A DNA stretch of 64,000 nucleotides, from the NCBI GenBank assembly GCA_023430885.1, contig JAEYYH010000015.1:1-64000 (forward strand), given 5' to 3'. The translations under genes were made by a program, and so were the position numbers. Positions 55,031 through 63,306 of the stretch are shown here, one piece after another. The notes beneath the pieces are model-generated. The model worked only from the letters and a program-made list of their open reading frames with translations. It had not been told where the DNA came from and searched no databases. How positions within the stretch are numbered: the stretch's first letter is position 1; the number at the start of each line of letters is the position of its first letter. The DNA is from Bacillota bacterium (lineage in GTDB: Bacteria > Bacillota_I > Bacilli_A > RF39 > UBA660).

Positions 55031-55715
55031 AAAATTAATAGATTTTATAGTAAGTATTTTTAATGATGAAGTAAATATATTCTTTATAGGTTCAGCTGAT
55101 AAATTACCTGAACCACTAACTAAAGAAGATGAAGTAAAGTATGTAGAATTATCTATGCTAGGAGATGAATCAGCAAGGAAAAAACTTATTGAACATAACT
55201 TAAGACTAGTTGTATTCTTATCAAAAAAATATGAAAATACTGGTGTTGATTTAGAAGATTTAGTAAGTATAGGAACAATAGGATTAATAAAAGGTGTCAA
55301 TACTTATAAACTTGATAAAAATATTAAACTTGCTACTTATGCATCAAGATGTATTGATAATGAAATACTAATGTTTTTAAGAAAAAATAAAAAAAGAAAA
55401 ACAGAGATAAGTTTTGAAGATAGTTTAAGTTATGATAGTGAAGGTAATGAACTACATTTAGAAGATATACTTGGTACTGAAGATGATGTAGTTACTAAAT
55501 GTATTGAGGATTCAGATGATAAAAAACTTTTGTATAAAGTTATAACTAACTTAAATGATCGTGATAGACAAATAATGATTTTAAGATATGGACTATATAA
55601 TAAAGAAGAAATGACTCAAAAGGATGTCGCAAGTTTACTTGGTATTAGTCAATCTTATATATCAAGAATAGAAAAGAAGGTAATTAAGAAACTTAAAATA
55701 TTATCTAAAATTTAA
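55023..55715 (+). CDS. sigE: RNA polymerase sporulation sigma factor SigE
   Basis: 230 residues: a short hydrophobic pro-sequence (FKKLIDFIVSIF), region 2 (HNLRLVVFLSKKYEN and DLVSIGTIGLIKGVNTY), region 3 remnants and region 4 with a helix-turn-helix (QKDVASLLGISQSYISRIEKK). The Ile/Phe-rich pro region and neighbour spoIIGA indicate SigE, although SigK-like factors are similar. sigG, which follows sigE in Bacillus, is absent here. AGGAGG lies inside spoIIGA. Confidence 0.92.
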   Translation: MFKKLIDFIVSIFNDEVNIFFIGSADKLPEPLTKEDEVKYVELSMLGDESARKKLIEHNLRLVVFLSKKYENTGVDLEDLVSIGTIGLIKGVNTYKLDKNIKLATYASRCIDNEILMFLRKNKKRKTEISFEDSLSYDSEGNELHLEDILGTEDDVVTKCIEDSDDKKLLYKVITNLNDRDRQIMILRYGLYNKEEMTQKDVASLLGISQSYISRIEKKVIKKLKILSKI

Positions 55716-55765
55716 TTTTTTTCCTTATTGTGTTATAATTGTTATAGATCATAAGGAGGTACATT

Positions 55766-56686
55766 ATGAAAGAAAACAGTAGTAAAAATATTAAGATTGC
55801 CTTTTTCTTAAACCTATGTTTTTCTATCTTTGAATTAATTGGAGGAATATTTACTAATAGTATTTCGATTATTTCTGATTCAGTTCATGATTTTGGAGAT
55901 TGTATATCGATTGGTATATCATATTTTTTTGAAAAAAAATCTAAAAGAAAACCCGATAACAAATATACTTATGGGTATTTAAGATATTCATTAATGGGAG
56001 CTTTAATTACTTCTTTTGTATTATTACTAGGGTCTACATTAGTCTTATATAATGCTATTCCTAGGCTATTTAATCCTGAAGATGTAAATTATAACGGCAT
56101 GCTTATATTTGCGTTATTTGGGGTTGCTATTAATGGATATGCAGCATATAAAACATCAAAGGGCCATGGAAAAAATGAAAGAGCAGTTAGTTTACATATG
56201 CTTGAAGATGTTTTAGGATGGATAGCCGTATTAATAGGTAGTTTAATTATGAAAATATTTGATATTTCCATAATTGACCCCCTTTTATCAATAGGCATAA
56301 GCATTTATATACTATATAATGTTTACCAAAATATCAGAAGTATTGTAGTTGTATTAATGGAGAAAATTCCAGATGATATTGATGTTAGAGAACTTAAAAA
56401 ACATTTAAAAAGTGAGTACACAAAAATAATAGATATTCATCATATTCACATATGGACTATAGATGGCATTAATAACTATATAACGATGCATTTAGTAATT
56501 GATGGTAATACAGAAGTTCAAGACATAATTGATTTAAAGTGTTCAATAAAAAATGAACTTAGTCATGAAAATATTAAACACGTTACTATTGAAATTGAAT
56601 ATGCTAATGAAAAATGTACTGATAAGTCATGTAATGTTGAAAGCACTGAACCTCATGCACACGACCACCACCATCATCATTTATAA
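55766..56686 (+). CDS. CDF family cation efflux transporter
   Basis: 306 residues: six membrane helices with the metal-site block SDSVHDFGDCISIG and second site HMLEDVLGW, a cytoplasmic domain (about 205-285) with IHHIHIWTIDG, and a natural His-rich tail (HAHDHHHHH) that probably chelates Zn. It exports Zn, Co, Cd or Mn with proton exchange. AAGGAGG precedes the ATG, and TATAAT (55734-55739) is the likely -10. Confidence 0.93.
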   Translation: MKENSSKNIKIAFFLNLCFSIFELIGGIFTNSISIISDSVHDFGDCISIGISYFFEKKSKRKPDNKYTYGYLRYSLMGALITSFVLLLGSTLVLYNAIPRLFNPEDVNYNGMLIFALFGVAINGYAAYKTSKGHGKNERAVSLHMLEDVLGWIAVLIGSLIMKIFDISIIDPLLSIGISIYILYNVYQNIRSIVVVLMEKIPDDIDVRELKKHLKSEYTKIIDIHHIHIWTIDGINNYITMHLVIDGNTEVQDIIDLKCSIKNELSHENIKHVTIEIEYANEKCTDKSCNVESTEPHAHDHHHHHL

Positions 56687-56699
56687 TTAGTTATTTCTT

Positions 56700-56723
56700 A
56701 AAAGAGTTATAAACTCTTTTTTT
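56700..56723 (+). terminator. Rho-independent terminator
   Basis: AAAGAGTT and AACTCTTT with a short loop and seven Ts. Confidence 0.8.
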
Positions 56724-56757
56724 ATGCTATAATATTTTTGTAGGGTAGGGAATTTTT

Positions 56758-59259
56758 ATGAAAATAATAAATGATTTAGTAGTAAAATCTTTAAAAGAAA
56801 ACAAAACAAGAACAATAACAACAATAATTGGAACAACATTAGCCTTTACTTTAATGTTTTTGATAGCTTTTGGAATAAGCAGTTTAAGAAAAAGTTTTTT
56901 AAATCAAATTATTGCAAGCGCAGGGTCATATCACTACGAAATATCAGATGTAAAAGATACACAAAGCAAACTGATTACAGAAAACAATGATATAAAAAGT
57001 TATATTGCTTTTAATAGAGAAACCATAAAAGATGATCTCTCAAATAAATACTATTTTCTGGCAAGTTATAAAGCTGATTATGAAGATAATATAACTCTAT
57101 ATAAAGGTAGTTATCCTAAAGACGAGGAAGTTATAATATCTAGATTCATATATGATTCATGGAGTATTAATATTGGTGATTACATTAATTCTTATAAAGT
57201 AGTTGGAATATATAATGACTGCAAACTAATTAACTTTAGAACTGAAAAAAATTACTATTATGGTGCGAAATTAAACTATATAATTACTAATTATACTGAA
57301 TCAGAGTATAGTTCTTATTCTATAACTTATAAAAATGTAGTTGGTTCTCATAGAAAAGTGAATACATTAGCAAGACAACTAGGATTTAATAGATTACTAG
57401 GTAGTGGTGGTGTAGTTACATATGAAAATATAAAATATAACGATCAATTATTAGAATTATATGGTGAGTATGCCGAAAGTGGCGCTGGAGCAATGTTTAA
57501 ATTAATTTTAATTATTACACTTTCTGTAATTTCACTAGTAACATTTTTTATTCTAACTAATTCGTTTAGTATATCTGTTAAAGAAAGAATAAAGCAATTT
57601 GGTATATTATCTAGTATTGGTACAACAAGAAAACAAATAGTAATTATGGTGTTATTAGAAGGATTATATATAGGCATTATTTCTATAATCATTGCTTTAG
57701 TATTAAGTATTTTACTTTTAATGCAAGTACTTGGTATAACTAATTATTTACTTCAGCATATAATTTCAAGCAAATATTTAATAAGTATATATTTGCCTTA
57801 TCTATTTATTGCACTTGGTTATGGGATGTTAACTCTCTTTCTAGCTGTACTTTCACCAGCTAGAAAAATAAGTAGAGTTTCTCCTATAGAATCTATTCAG
57901 GGAAATACTACTTTTAATTCTAGAAAAAGAAGATTCAAAAGCAATAGTAAGATAGCAAAAATATTTAAAATAGAAGGAATACTTGCCTCTAAAAATACTA
58001 AAAGGAATGCTTCAAAATATAAAGTAATAATAATTACAATAAGTATTAGTATATTACTATATCTATTCTTTACGGCTATAATTAATTTAAATAAAGAAAA
58101 TATAGAATCTACATTTGAACAAGAAAAATATGACTTTTCTATTTCAGGGGTAAATGAAAATGATATTTCTTTATTTAGAAGTGTTAAAGGGATTGGCGAT
58201 ATTGATATAGTTAAAAACATTTTTGTATCATATAAAAAACCAGACGATAATAAATACTATTCATTAGAGAATAATACATCGTTCGATACAGCATATACTG
58301 ATAAAATAGAAAACACAGTTATATATCAAGTAACAGAAGATGAATTTAATTCTTATATAAAAGAGTACAACTTAAATAAAAATTATCCAATTATAATTAA
58401 CAATAAAAGTTTATATGATGATGATTTTAAAGTTATAGGAGCTGAACCAATTTATAAAAATGAGGGCAAGTTTAATATTAATTTTTGTAACTATGAATAT
58501 ATTTTAGATAGTGATACCAAAGTTTCTTCAAGTAAAATAACTAATTGTTATTTAGAGTATGAAGATGTTAATTTAATTAATGATGGTTGGAAACAAATAG
58601 GCGAGTCAAGTAATAATGGTGCCATAATTGTAACAAAAGAAATGTTTGATAAAATACTAGATGGTTGTACGAATGAAATATGTCTTAATTATAAGAAAAA
58701 TCCTACTGTTTCAATATATATAAACGCTGATGACGATATTTATGACATTGATGAGCGTTTACAAACTATTGTTGATAATATGAATGGTAGTGATGTTAAC
58801 TATAATAGTCCTGCTGTTTATTATCTTAATGCTAAAATGATGATTATAGCATTAAAATTCATAATTTATGTTATTCTTACTTTAATAATTTTGATATGTA
58901 TAACATTTATGATTAATACTATAGCTAGTAGTTTAATGCTTAGAAAGAATGAATTTGCCGTTTTAAAATCAATTGGTATGACAAATAAATCAGTTAAAAA
59001 AATGGTTTTTTTAGAAAGTATTGGCGTTGGTTTTAAAGCACTGATTTTAGGAATTATATTATCTTATGCCAGTATATATTTATTCTTTGCGGCCATAAAC
59101 TCCAACACAAATGATCCAATAAAATATGATTATCCTATTAAGGAAACGTTTTATATGGCTATCGTTATTGTTATATTTAATGTTATAATATATATGTATA
59201 TGATGAATAGAATTAATAAAGATAATATTATTGATGATATAAGAAATACAAACATATAG
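56758..59259 (+). CDS. Orphan FtsX-type ABC permease
   Basis: 833 residues, laid out like the permease at 45346: a first helix near residue 20-42, extracellular domain, helices at about 245-380, a second extracellular domain (about 440-690) and final helices (about 700-833). IKQFGILSSIGTTRKQI and FAVLKSIGMTNKS correspond to similar sequences in the earlier permease, so the two are paralogues. No ATPase gene is next to it, so it must borrow one or be a sensor. AGGG is before the ATG. Confidence 0.85.
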   Translation: MKIINDLVVKSLKENKTRTITTIIGTTLAFTLMFLIAFGISSLRKSFLNQIIASAGSYHYEISDVKDTQSKLITENNDIKSYIAFNRETIKDDLSNKYYFLASYKADYEDNITLYKGSYPKDEEVIISRFIYDSWSINIGDYINSYKVVGIYNDCKLINFRTEKNYYYGAKLNYIITNYTESEYSSYSITYKNVVGSHRKVNTLARQLGFNRLLGSGGVVTYENIKYNDQLLELYGEYAESGAGAMFKLILIITLSVISLVTFFILTNSFSISVKERIKQFGILSSIGTTRKQIVIMVLLEGLYIGIISIIIALVLSILLLMQVLGITNYLLQHIISSKYLISIYLPYLFIALGYGMLTLFLAVLSPARKISRVSPIESIQGNTTFNSRKRRFKSNSKIAKIFKIEGILASKNTKRNASKYKVIIITISISILLYLFFTAIINLNKENIESTFEQEKYDFSISGVNENDISLFRSVKGIGDIDIVKNIFVSYKKPDDNKYYSLENNTSFDTAYTDKIENTVIYQVTEDEFNSYIKEYNLNKNYPIIINNKSLYDDDFKVIGAEPIYKNEGKFNINFCNYEYILDSDTKVSSSKITNCYLEYEDVNLINDGWKQIGESSNNGAIIVTKEMFDKILDGCTNEICLNYKKNPTVSIYINADDDIYDIDERLQTIVDNMNGSDVNYNSPAVYYLNAKMMIIALKFIIYVILTLIILICITFMINTIASSLMLRKNEFAVLKSIGMTNKSVKKMVFLESIGVGFKALILGIILSYASIYLFFAAINSNTNDPIKYDYPIKETFYMAIVIVIFNVIIYMYMMNRINKDNIIDDIRNTNI

Positions 59260-59272
59260 AAGTGAGGTTTTT

Positions 59273-60070
59273 ATGAAAATATGTTCTAAATGTAATAAAG
59301 AAGTAACACCAGGGCAGTTATATTGTCCTAGATGTGGATTTTCTTTAATCAAAAACAAATATGGGGAAAGAGTAGGGATAGGTGGTACTGCTTCTAAAAT
59401 AGTTACTCCAGAAACAACTCAAAAAATTAACGAAGCTAATATGGAACATGGTAATAACGGAATTCAACCAAGAATAAATTTATGGGGAAATAATACTAAT
59501 AATAAAAACACTTCCTCAGCAGCTATTATTGTAATTATATTTATTATTTCTACATGCATACCTTTACTATTAACAGTTTTCTCGAGTGTGAAAACAACTA
59601 GTAATTCAATTGATATCACTTCAAAATATAATTTAGATAGTACTGTAAATCAAGTAACTGGATTAGCAGATGATAATTTAAATGTTCGTAAGTACTACGC
59701 TGAAAACGGCACTATAACTTTAGATGTTATTGCAGATGTTACTGGTTTAGAAAAAGAAGATTTAACTAATGCTTGGTGTAGCTGGATAGCAAGTTACAAT
59801 ACTGAAGCTAATGCTGTACTATGCACTATTACTGCACATAGTGATTTAGGCAACTCTGTTGATGCTATAAACTCTTTAGAAGATTTATCTAACAGTATTG
59901 ATGAAGCTTATTATGACAATGTTAATTATGATACTTTAACTAGTATTTATGATACTTTAAATAACTTATATTATTTAAGTCGTAATTCTTATGATACTTA
60001 TAGTGATTATGAAGAGAAGTATAATACTTTAAATAATAATTTAAATACTTATATTAATAATTTAGAATAA
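59273..60070 (+). CDS. Zinc-ribbon membrane protein
   Basis: 265 residues: an N-terminal zinc ribbon (Cys4, Cys7, Cys18, Cys21), a linker, one transmembrane helix (about 82-103) and an extracellular acidic Asn/Asp/Tyr-rich domain of 160 residues. The ribbon would lie inside the cell. GAGG precedes the ATG. It follows the orphan permease after 13 bases and probably shares its transcript. Function unknown. Confidence 0.7.
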   Translation: MKICSKCNKEVTPGQLYCPRCGFSLIKNKYGERVGIGGTASKIVTPETTQKINEANMEHGNNGIQPRINLWGNNTNNKNTSSAAIIVIIFIISTCIPLLLTVFSSVKTTSNSIDITSKYNLDSTVNQVTGLADDNLNVRKYYAENGTITLDVIADVTGLEKEDLTNAWCSWIASYNTEANAVLCTITAHSDLGNSVDAINSLEDLSNSIDEAYYDNVNYDTLTSIYDTLNNLYYLSRNSYDTYSDYEEKYNTLNNNLNTYINNLE

Positions 60071-60090
60071 ACCTTTATAAGGTTTTTTTC
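60069..60090 (+). terminator. Rho-independent terminator
   Basis: AAACCTT and AAGGTTT with a 3-base loop and a T run. Confidence 0.75.
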
Positions 60091-60172
60091 TTGCTTAAAT
60101 ATTAATAAATGTTATAATATAATTTAATAGCAAGAATTTGCGAAATATAGCATAAGAAGCAAGGTGAGAAAT

Positions 60173-61006
60173 ATGCAAGATATAGGTAGACTCCTTAAAA
60201 AAGAAATCGAAGCAAATAGGCTTGTTGAATTTGATTTTATAAGAAGTTATGTAGAAAATTACATTAAAATTAATAAACTAAAACGTTATTATAAAGATTT
60301 AATTCCTAGCGTACCACCAGAATTATTAAAAGCTAATTTAATAAGTGCTTATAATGCTAAAACAAAAAATCTTCATATAGATGATGATAGACTAACTGAT
60401 TCAATTATTAAAACAACTTATTTAAAAGATAAGAATGCATATTGTACTAGTGATCTGATTTTTATATATTCTATTTATTTAAGCTATATAACTCATGAAC
60501 TTGCTCATATAAAACAAAATAAATTAGTTCATTCTTTTAGCTATTCTCCGCAAGTACAACTATTAAAAGATGCTTTCACTGTTCATGACAAATACTATGA
60601 ATTTTATTTAAGCAATCACAATGATTTTATAAGTGAACATAATGCCAATATGGAAGCAATATTTGAAGTACTTGATTTATTAAATTATACTAATATGTTA
60701 GAAGATAAAGATTTACTTAATCAGTATAATAGTTTTATGTGTAATTTAATAACAAAACCTTATCAAGCTGTAGAAAATTTTATGATATGTCCTGCAAGCA
60801 CATTTTATAGTAATTTTAAAGAAAAAGATCGTTTTTATACTTTGGATAAAGAAATGAGTAAAAATAATTTTACAAGAATACTTTATGGAATGCCTTTTGA
60901 TAGAAAACTATTTAGTAAATTAGTCCAAGTACGTGATAAAGAAATAGAAGTGCCTAATGTAAAAAAACTGATTTTAAGAAGTGGTGAATATGGGAAAACT
61001 ATCTAA
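60173..61006 (+). CDS. Putative zincin-type metalloprotein (HELAH)
   Basis: 277 residues with no signal peptide. HELAHIKQ at residues 108-115 fits the HExxH zinc-protease motif (His108, Glu109, His112). The rest is helical and I cannot place the family. ATG 60173 follows AAGGTG. It overlaps the HTH-WYL gene by 17 bases, so they are translated together, as in regulator-enzyme pairs. Function unknown. Confidence 0.6.
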   Translation: MQDIGRLLKKEIEANRLVEFDFIRSYVENYIKINKLKRYYKDLIPSVPPELLKANLISAYNAKTKNLHIDDDRLTDSIIKTTYLKDKNAYCTSDLIFIYSIYLSYITHELAHIKQNKLVHSFSYSPQVQLLKDAFTVHDKYYEFYLSNHNDFISEHNANMEAIFEVLDLLNYTNMLEDKDLLNQYNSFMCNLITKPYQAVENFMICPASTFYSNFKEKDRFYTLDKEMSKNNFTRILYGMPFDRKLFSKLVQVRDKEIEVPNVKKLILRSGEYGKTI

Positions 61007-61589
61007 TACTATTACAATGCTCCAGTTATTAAATACTGGTAAAAAATATACAGTAGACGAATTATCTAAAATATTAGAAGTAACACCACGTATGATTAGA
61101 AGTTATAAAGAAGAATTAGATAAAGCTGGCATATATATTGATACTATAATGGGGCCATATGGTGGCTATGTACTTAATCAAAGTATCAGAATGCCAGTTA
61201 GAAAATTTCGAAAGAAAGACGTTGATTTATTAAATAGAGTTAGTTCCAAACTAAATGATGAACAGTTAAAAAATGACTTATATATTCTTACTGATAAAGT
61301 AAGAGGAGTATTTAAAGGCTCTAAAGAAGAAGCTAAAGAATTAGATATTCATGAAGTAAGTGATAAGTATAATGCTTTAACTAGAGCTATAAAAGAAAAA
61401 AGAAAAGTTAAGATAACATATTATTCTTATAATAAAGGTGAAAATGTTAGAATAATTGATCCTATAGAGTTATTTTTATTTAGTGATGGATGGTATGTTG
61501 CAGCATACTGTGAACTTAGACAAGATATACGTCATTTTGAACTTAAAAGAATTAGAGAGTTTGAACTTTTAAAAGAAAATTATGAGTAG
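60990..61589 (+). CDS. HTH-WYL domain transcriptional regulator
   Basis: 199 residues: an N-terminal winged helix (KYTVDELSKILEVTPRMIRSYKEEL, about 15-60) and a WYL domain (about 130-195, KVKITYYSYN, DGWYVAAYCEL, FELKRI) that can sense nucleic acid or nucleotide signals. ATG 60990 overlaps the 3' end of the preceding gene. The ligand is unknown. Confidence 0.85.
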   Translation: MGKLSNTITMLQLLNTGKKYTVDELSKILEVTPRMIRSYKEELDKAGIYIDTIMGPYGGYVLNQSIRMPVRKFRKKDVDLLNRVSSKLNDEQLKNDLYILTDKVRGVFKGSKEEAKELDIHEVSDKYNALTRAIKEKRKVKITYYSYNKGENVRIIDPIELFLFSDGWYVAAYCELRQDIRHFELKRIREFELLKENYE

Positions 61590-61641
61590 ACCATATAATT
61601 CCTACTTAAGTAGTATTATTTACTTTAGGAGGAATTTTTAT

Positions 61642-62583
61642 ATGGAAAAGATAATGCAAGAAAATTTTGATTTATTAAAGAAAAGAATAATAGATACTCA
61701 TGAAGTTAGTGATTTAAAAGGAATTAAAGATAAAATTAAAAGTATTAAAGGTAATACTATTTGTGTTGGTGCAGGAGGATCTAATGTTGTTGCAAATTAT
61801 GCATCTAAAGTTATTTCTAAATTAAATGGTAATTTAGTTTTGTGTATGATGCCAAGAGATTTAGAGCACATTAATTTAGCTAACTTTGATAATGTTTTAA
61901 TAGCAAGTTATAGTGGTAAAGGTAAAGCAGTTGATTTAGCCTTAAATAATAAATTAAACAAATATTTATTATCCAATAATGATATTAAATACGACGGAGT
62001 AACTAATATTACTTATAATAACACTATAGAAAAAGAGAATAGTTTTATTTCTCTAGCGGCTACTTTGATGCCTATGTCAATTCTTTTAAAAACATATATG
62101 GGTTTAAGAGACCCACATTATATAAGTATAATAGAGGAAATGTTTGATAAAGTTAAAGTTAATATTAAGTGGAACGACATATATGAAATAATAGGTGGTA
62201 TAGAAAATAGTACCGTTATTAAGTACTTAGAAAGCACTATGGTAGAATCAGGTATTGCAGTACCAGTAGTTCATGATAAATATGATTTTTGTCATGGAAG
62301 AAGTACACTTTCATACAAAAATAATAATGGGTTAATATATTTAGATAATCGTAATAAAGAAATTGATAAATTAATACTTAGTGAGGCTAAAAAATATTAT
62401 ACTGAGGTAATAGCTTTAAATGGTTATTATCCTAGTCCAGATGAGTTAACTGATGAATTTTATATGACTTTACAAGCTATGTATTTAACTAAAAAAATGG
62501 CCGAAAACAAGGGCGAAGACCTAACTGGTGTAGATCATAGTCCACTTGTTTATAAATTATATAATTTTAAGGGAACAATGTGA
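61642..62583 (+). CDS. SIS-domain sugar phosphate isomerase-like protein
   Basis: 313 residues. The SIS signature is TICVGAGGSNVVANYASKVI at about residues 37-56, with Ser/Thr phosphosugar contacts. The downstream half (about 180-310) is divergent but keeps the GRSTLSYKN pattern. Substrate unknown. AGGAGG (61628-61633) sets ATG 61642; a longer in-frame ORF from 61582 would overlap the previous gene and has no good site. The stop is TGA, close to the next gene. Confidence 0.7.
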   Translation: MEKIMQENFDLLKKRIIDTHEVSDLKGIKDKIKSIKGNTICVGAGGSNVVANYASKVISKLNGNLVLCMMPRDLEHINLANFDNVLIASYSGKGKAVDLALNNKLNKYLLSNNDIKYDGVTNITYNNTIEKENSFISLAATLMPMSILLKTYMGLRDPHYISIIEEMFDKVKVNIKWNDIYEIIGGIENSTVIKYLESTMVESGIAVPVVHDKYDFCHGRSTLSYKNNNGLIYLDNRNKEIDKLILSEAKKYYTEVIALNGYYPSPDELTDEFYMTLQAMYLTKKMAENKGEDLTGVDHSPLVYKLYNFKGTM

Positions 62584-62590
62584 GGTAATT

Positions 62591-63166
62591 ATGAAAGAAA
62601 TAGTATTTGTAACCGGCAATACTGGTAAAAGAAAATCCGCTGAAAAACATCTTAAAAATACTGTAGTAACTTGTCTTGATTTTAATTTTATTGAACCTGA
62701 TATAAATGATATTGAATATATTGCTAAAGAAAAAGTGCTAGATGCTTATAAAAACGTTAATAAGCCCTGTATAGCGTTAGATGCAGGCTTTTACATACCA
62801 AATTACCCTAATAATCCAAACTTCCCAGGAGCATTCCCTAAAAGAGAAATATTAGATACTATTGGAGTTGTAGGATTACTAGAAAATATGAAAGATGTTA
62901 CTGATAGGAATTGTTATTTTAAAGAATGCCTAGCATATTATGATGGAGAAAATATAAAATACTTTTATGGTATAAGTAAAGGAAGATTAAGTACGGAAAT
63001 AAAAGGAAATGACAGTGCCAAAAAATGGTCAGAATTATGGTATGTATTCATTCCTGATAACAATAATAAAACTCTAGCTGAAATGACTGATGAAGAAAGA
63101 CAAAATAGAAATGATTTAAGTACATCGGCTATTGAAGAGTTTGGCAAATGGTATAATGAAATATAG
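62591..63166 (+). CDS. Ham1/RdgB-type non-canonical purine NTP pyrophosphatase
   Basis: 191 residues. FVTGNTGKRKSAEKHL, IALDAGFYIP and PGAFPKREI fit the Ham1 family, which hydrolyses dITP/XTP to keep base analogues out of DNA. ATG 62591 follows GAGG; an ORF start at 62546 overlaps the previous gene. It is the last gene of the zincin-WYL-SIS group. In a genome with a PurZ-like enzyme, nucleotide-pool cleaning is worth noting, but no link is shown. Confidence 0.75.
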   Translation: MKEIVFVTGNTGKRKSAEKHLKNTVVTCLDFNFIEPDINDIEYIAKEKVLDAYKNVNKPCIALDAGFYIPNYPNNPNFPGAFPKREILDTIGVVGLLENMKDVTDRNCYFKECLAYYDGENIKYFYGISKGRLSTEIKGNDSAKKWSELWYVFIPDNNNKTLAEMTDEERQNRNDLSTSAIEEFGKWYNEI

Positions 63167-63218
63167 GTTTTAAAGAAAGATAAAATTAATAACTAAAAAA
63201 GGATTTTAAGATAATTAC

Positions 63219-63247
63219 AAGTTGTTTATATAACAACTTTTTTTCTT
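63219..63247 (+). terminator. Rho-independent terminator
   Basis: AAGTTGTT and AACAACTT with a 5-base loop and a T run. Confidence 0.8.
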
Positions 63248-63273
63248 GAAAAAATATTTATATATGGTATAAT
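63246..63273 (+). promoter_or_regulatory. Promoter of the CYTH-domain gene
   Basis: TTGAAA (63246-63251), a 16-base spacer and TGGTATAAT, an extended -10 (TATAAT 63268-63273). Confidence 0.65.
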
Positions 63274-63306
63274 AACACGCATAGGCGCATAAAGGGGGAA
63301 TAATGT

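Noticed and set aside
56641..56686. His-rich tail of the CDF transporter as a cloning tag
   Set aside because: It is encoded continuously with mixed Asp/Ala and is common in natural metal transporters.
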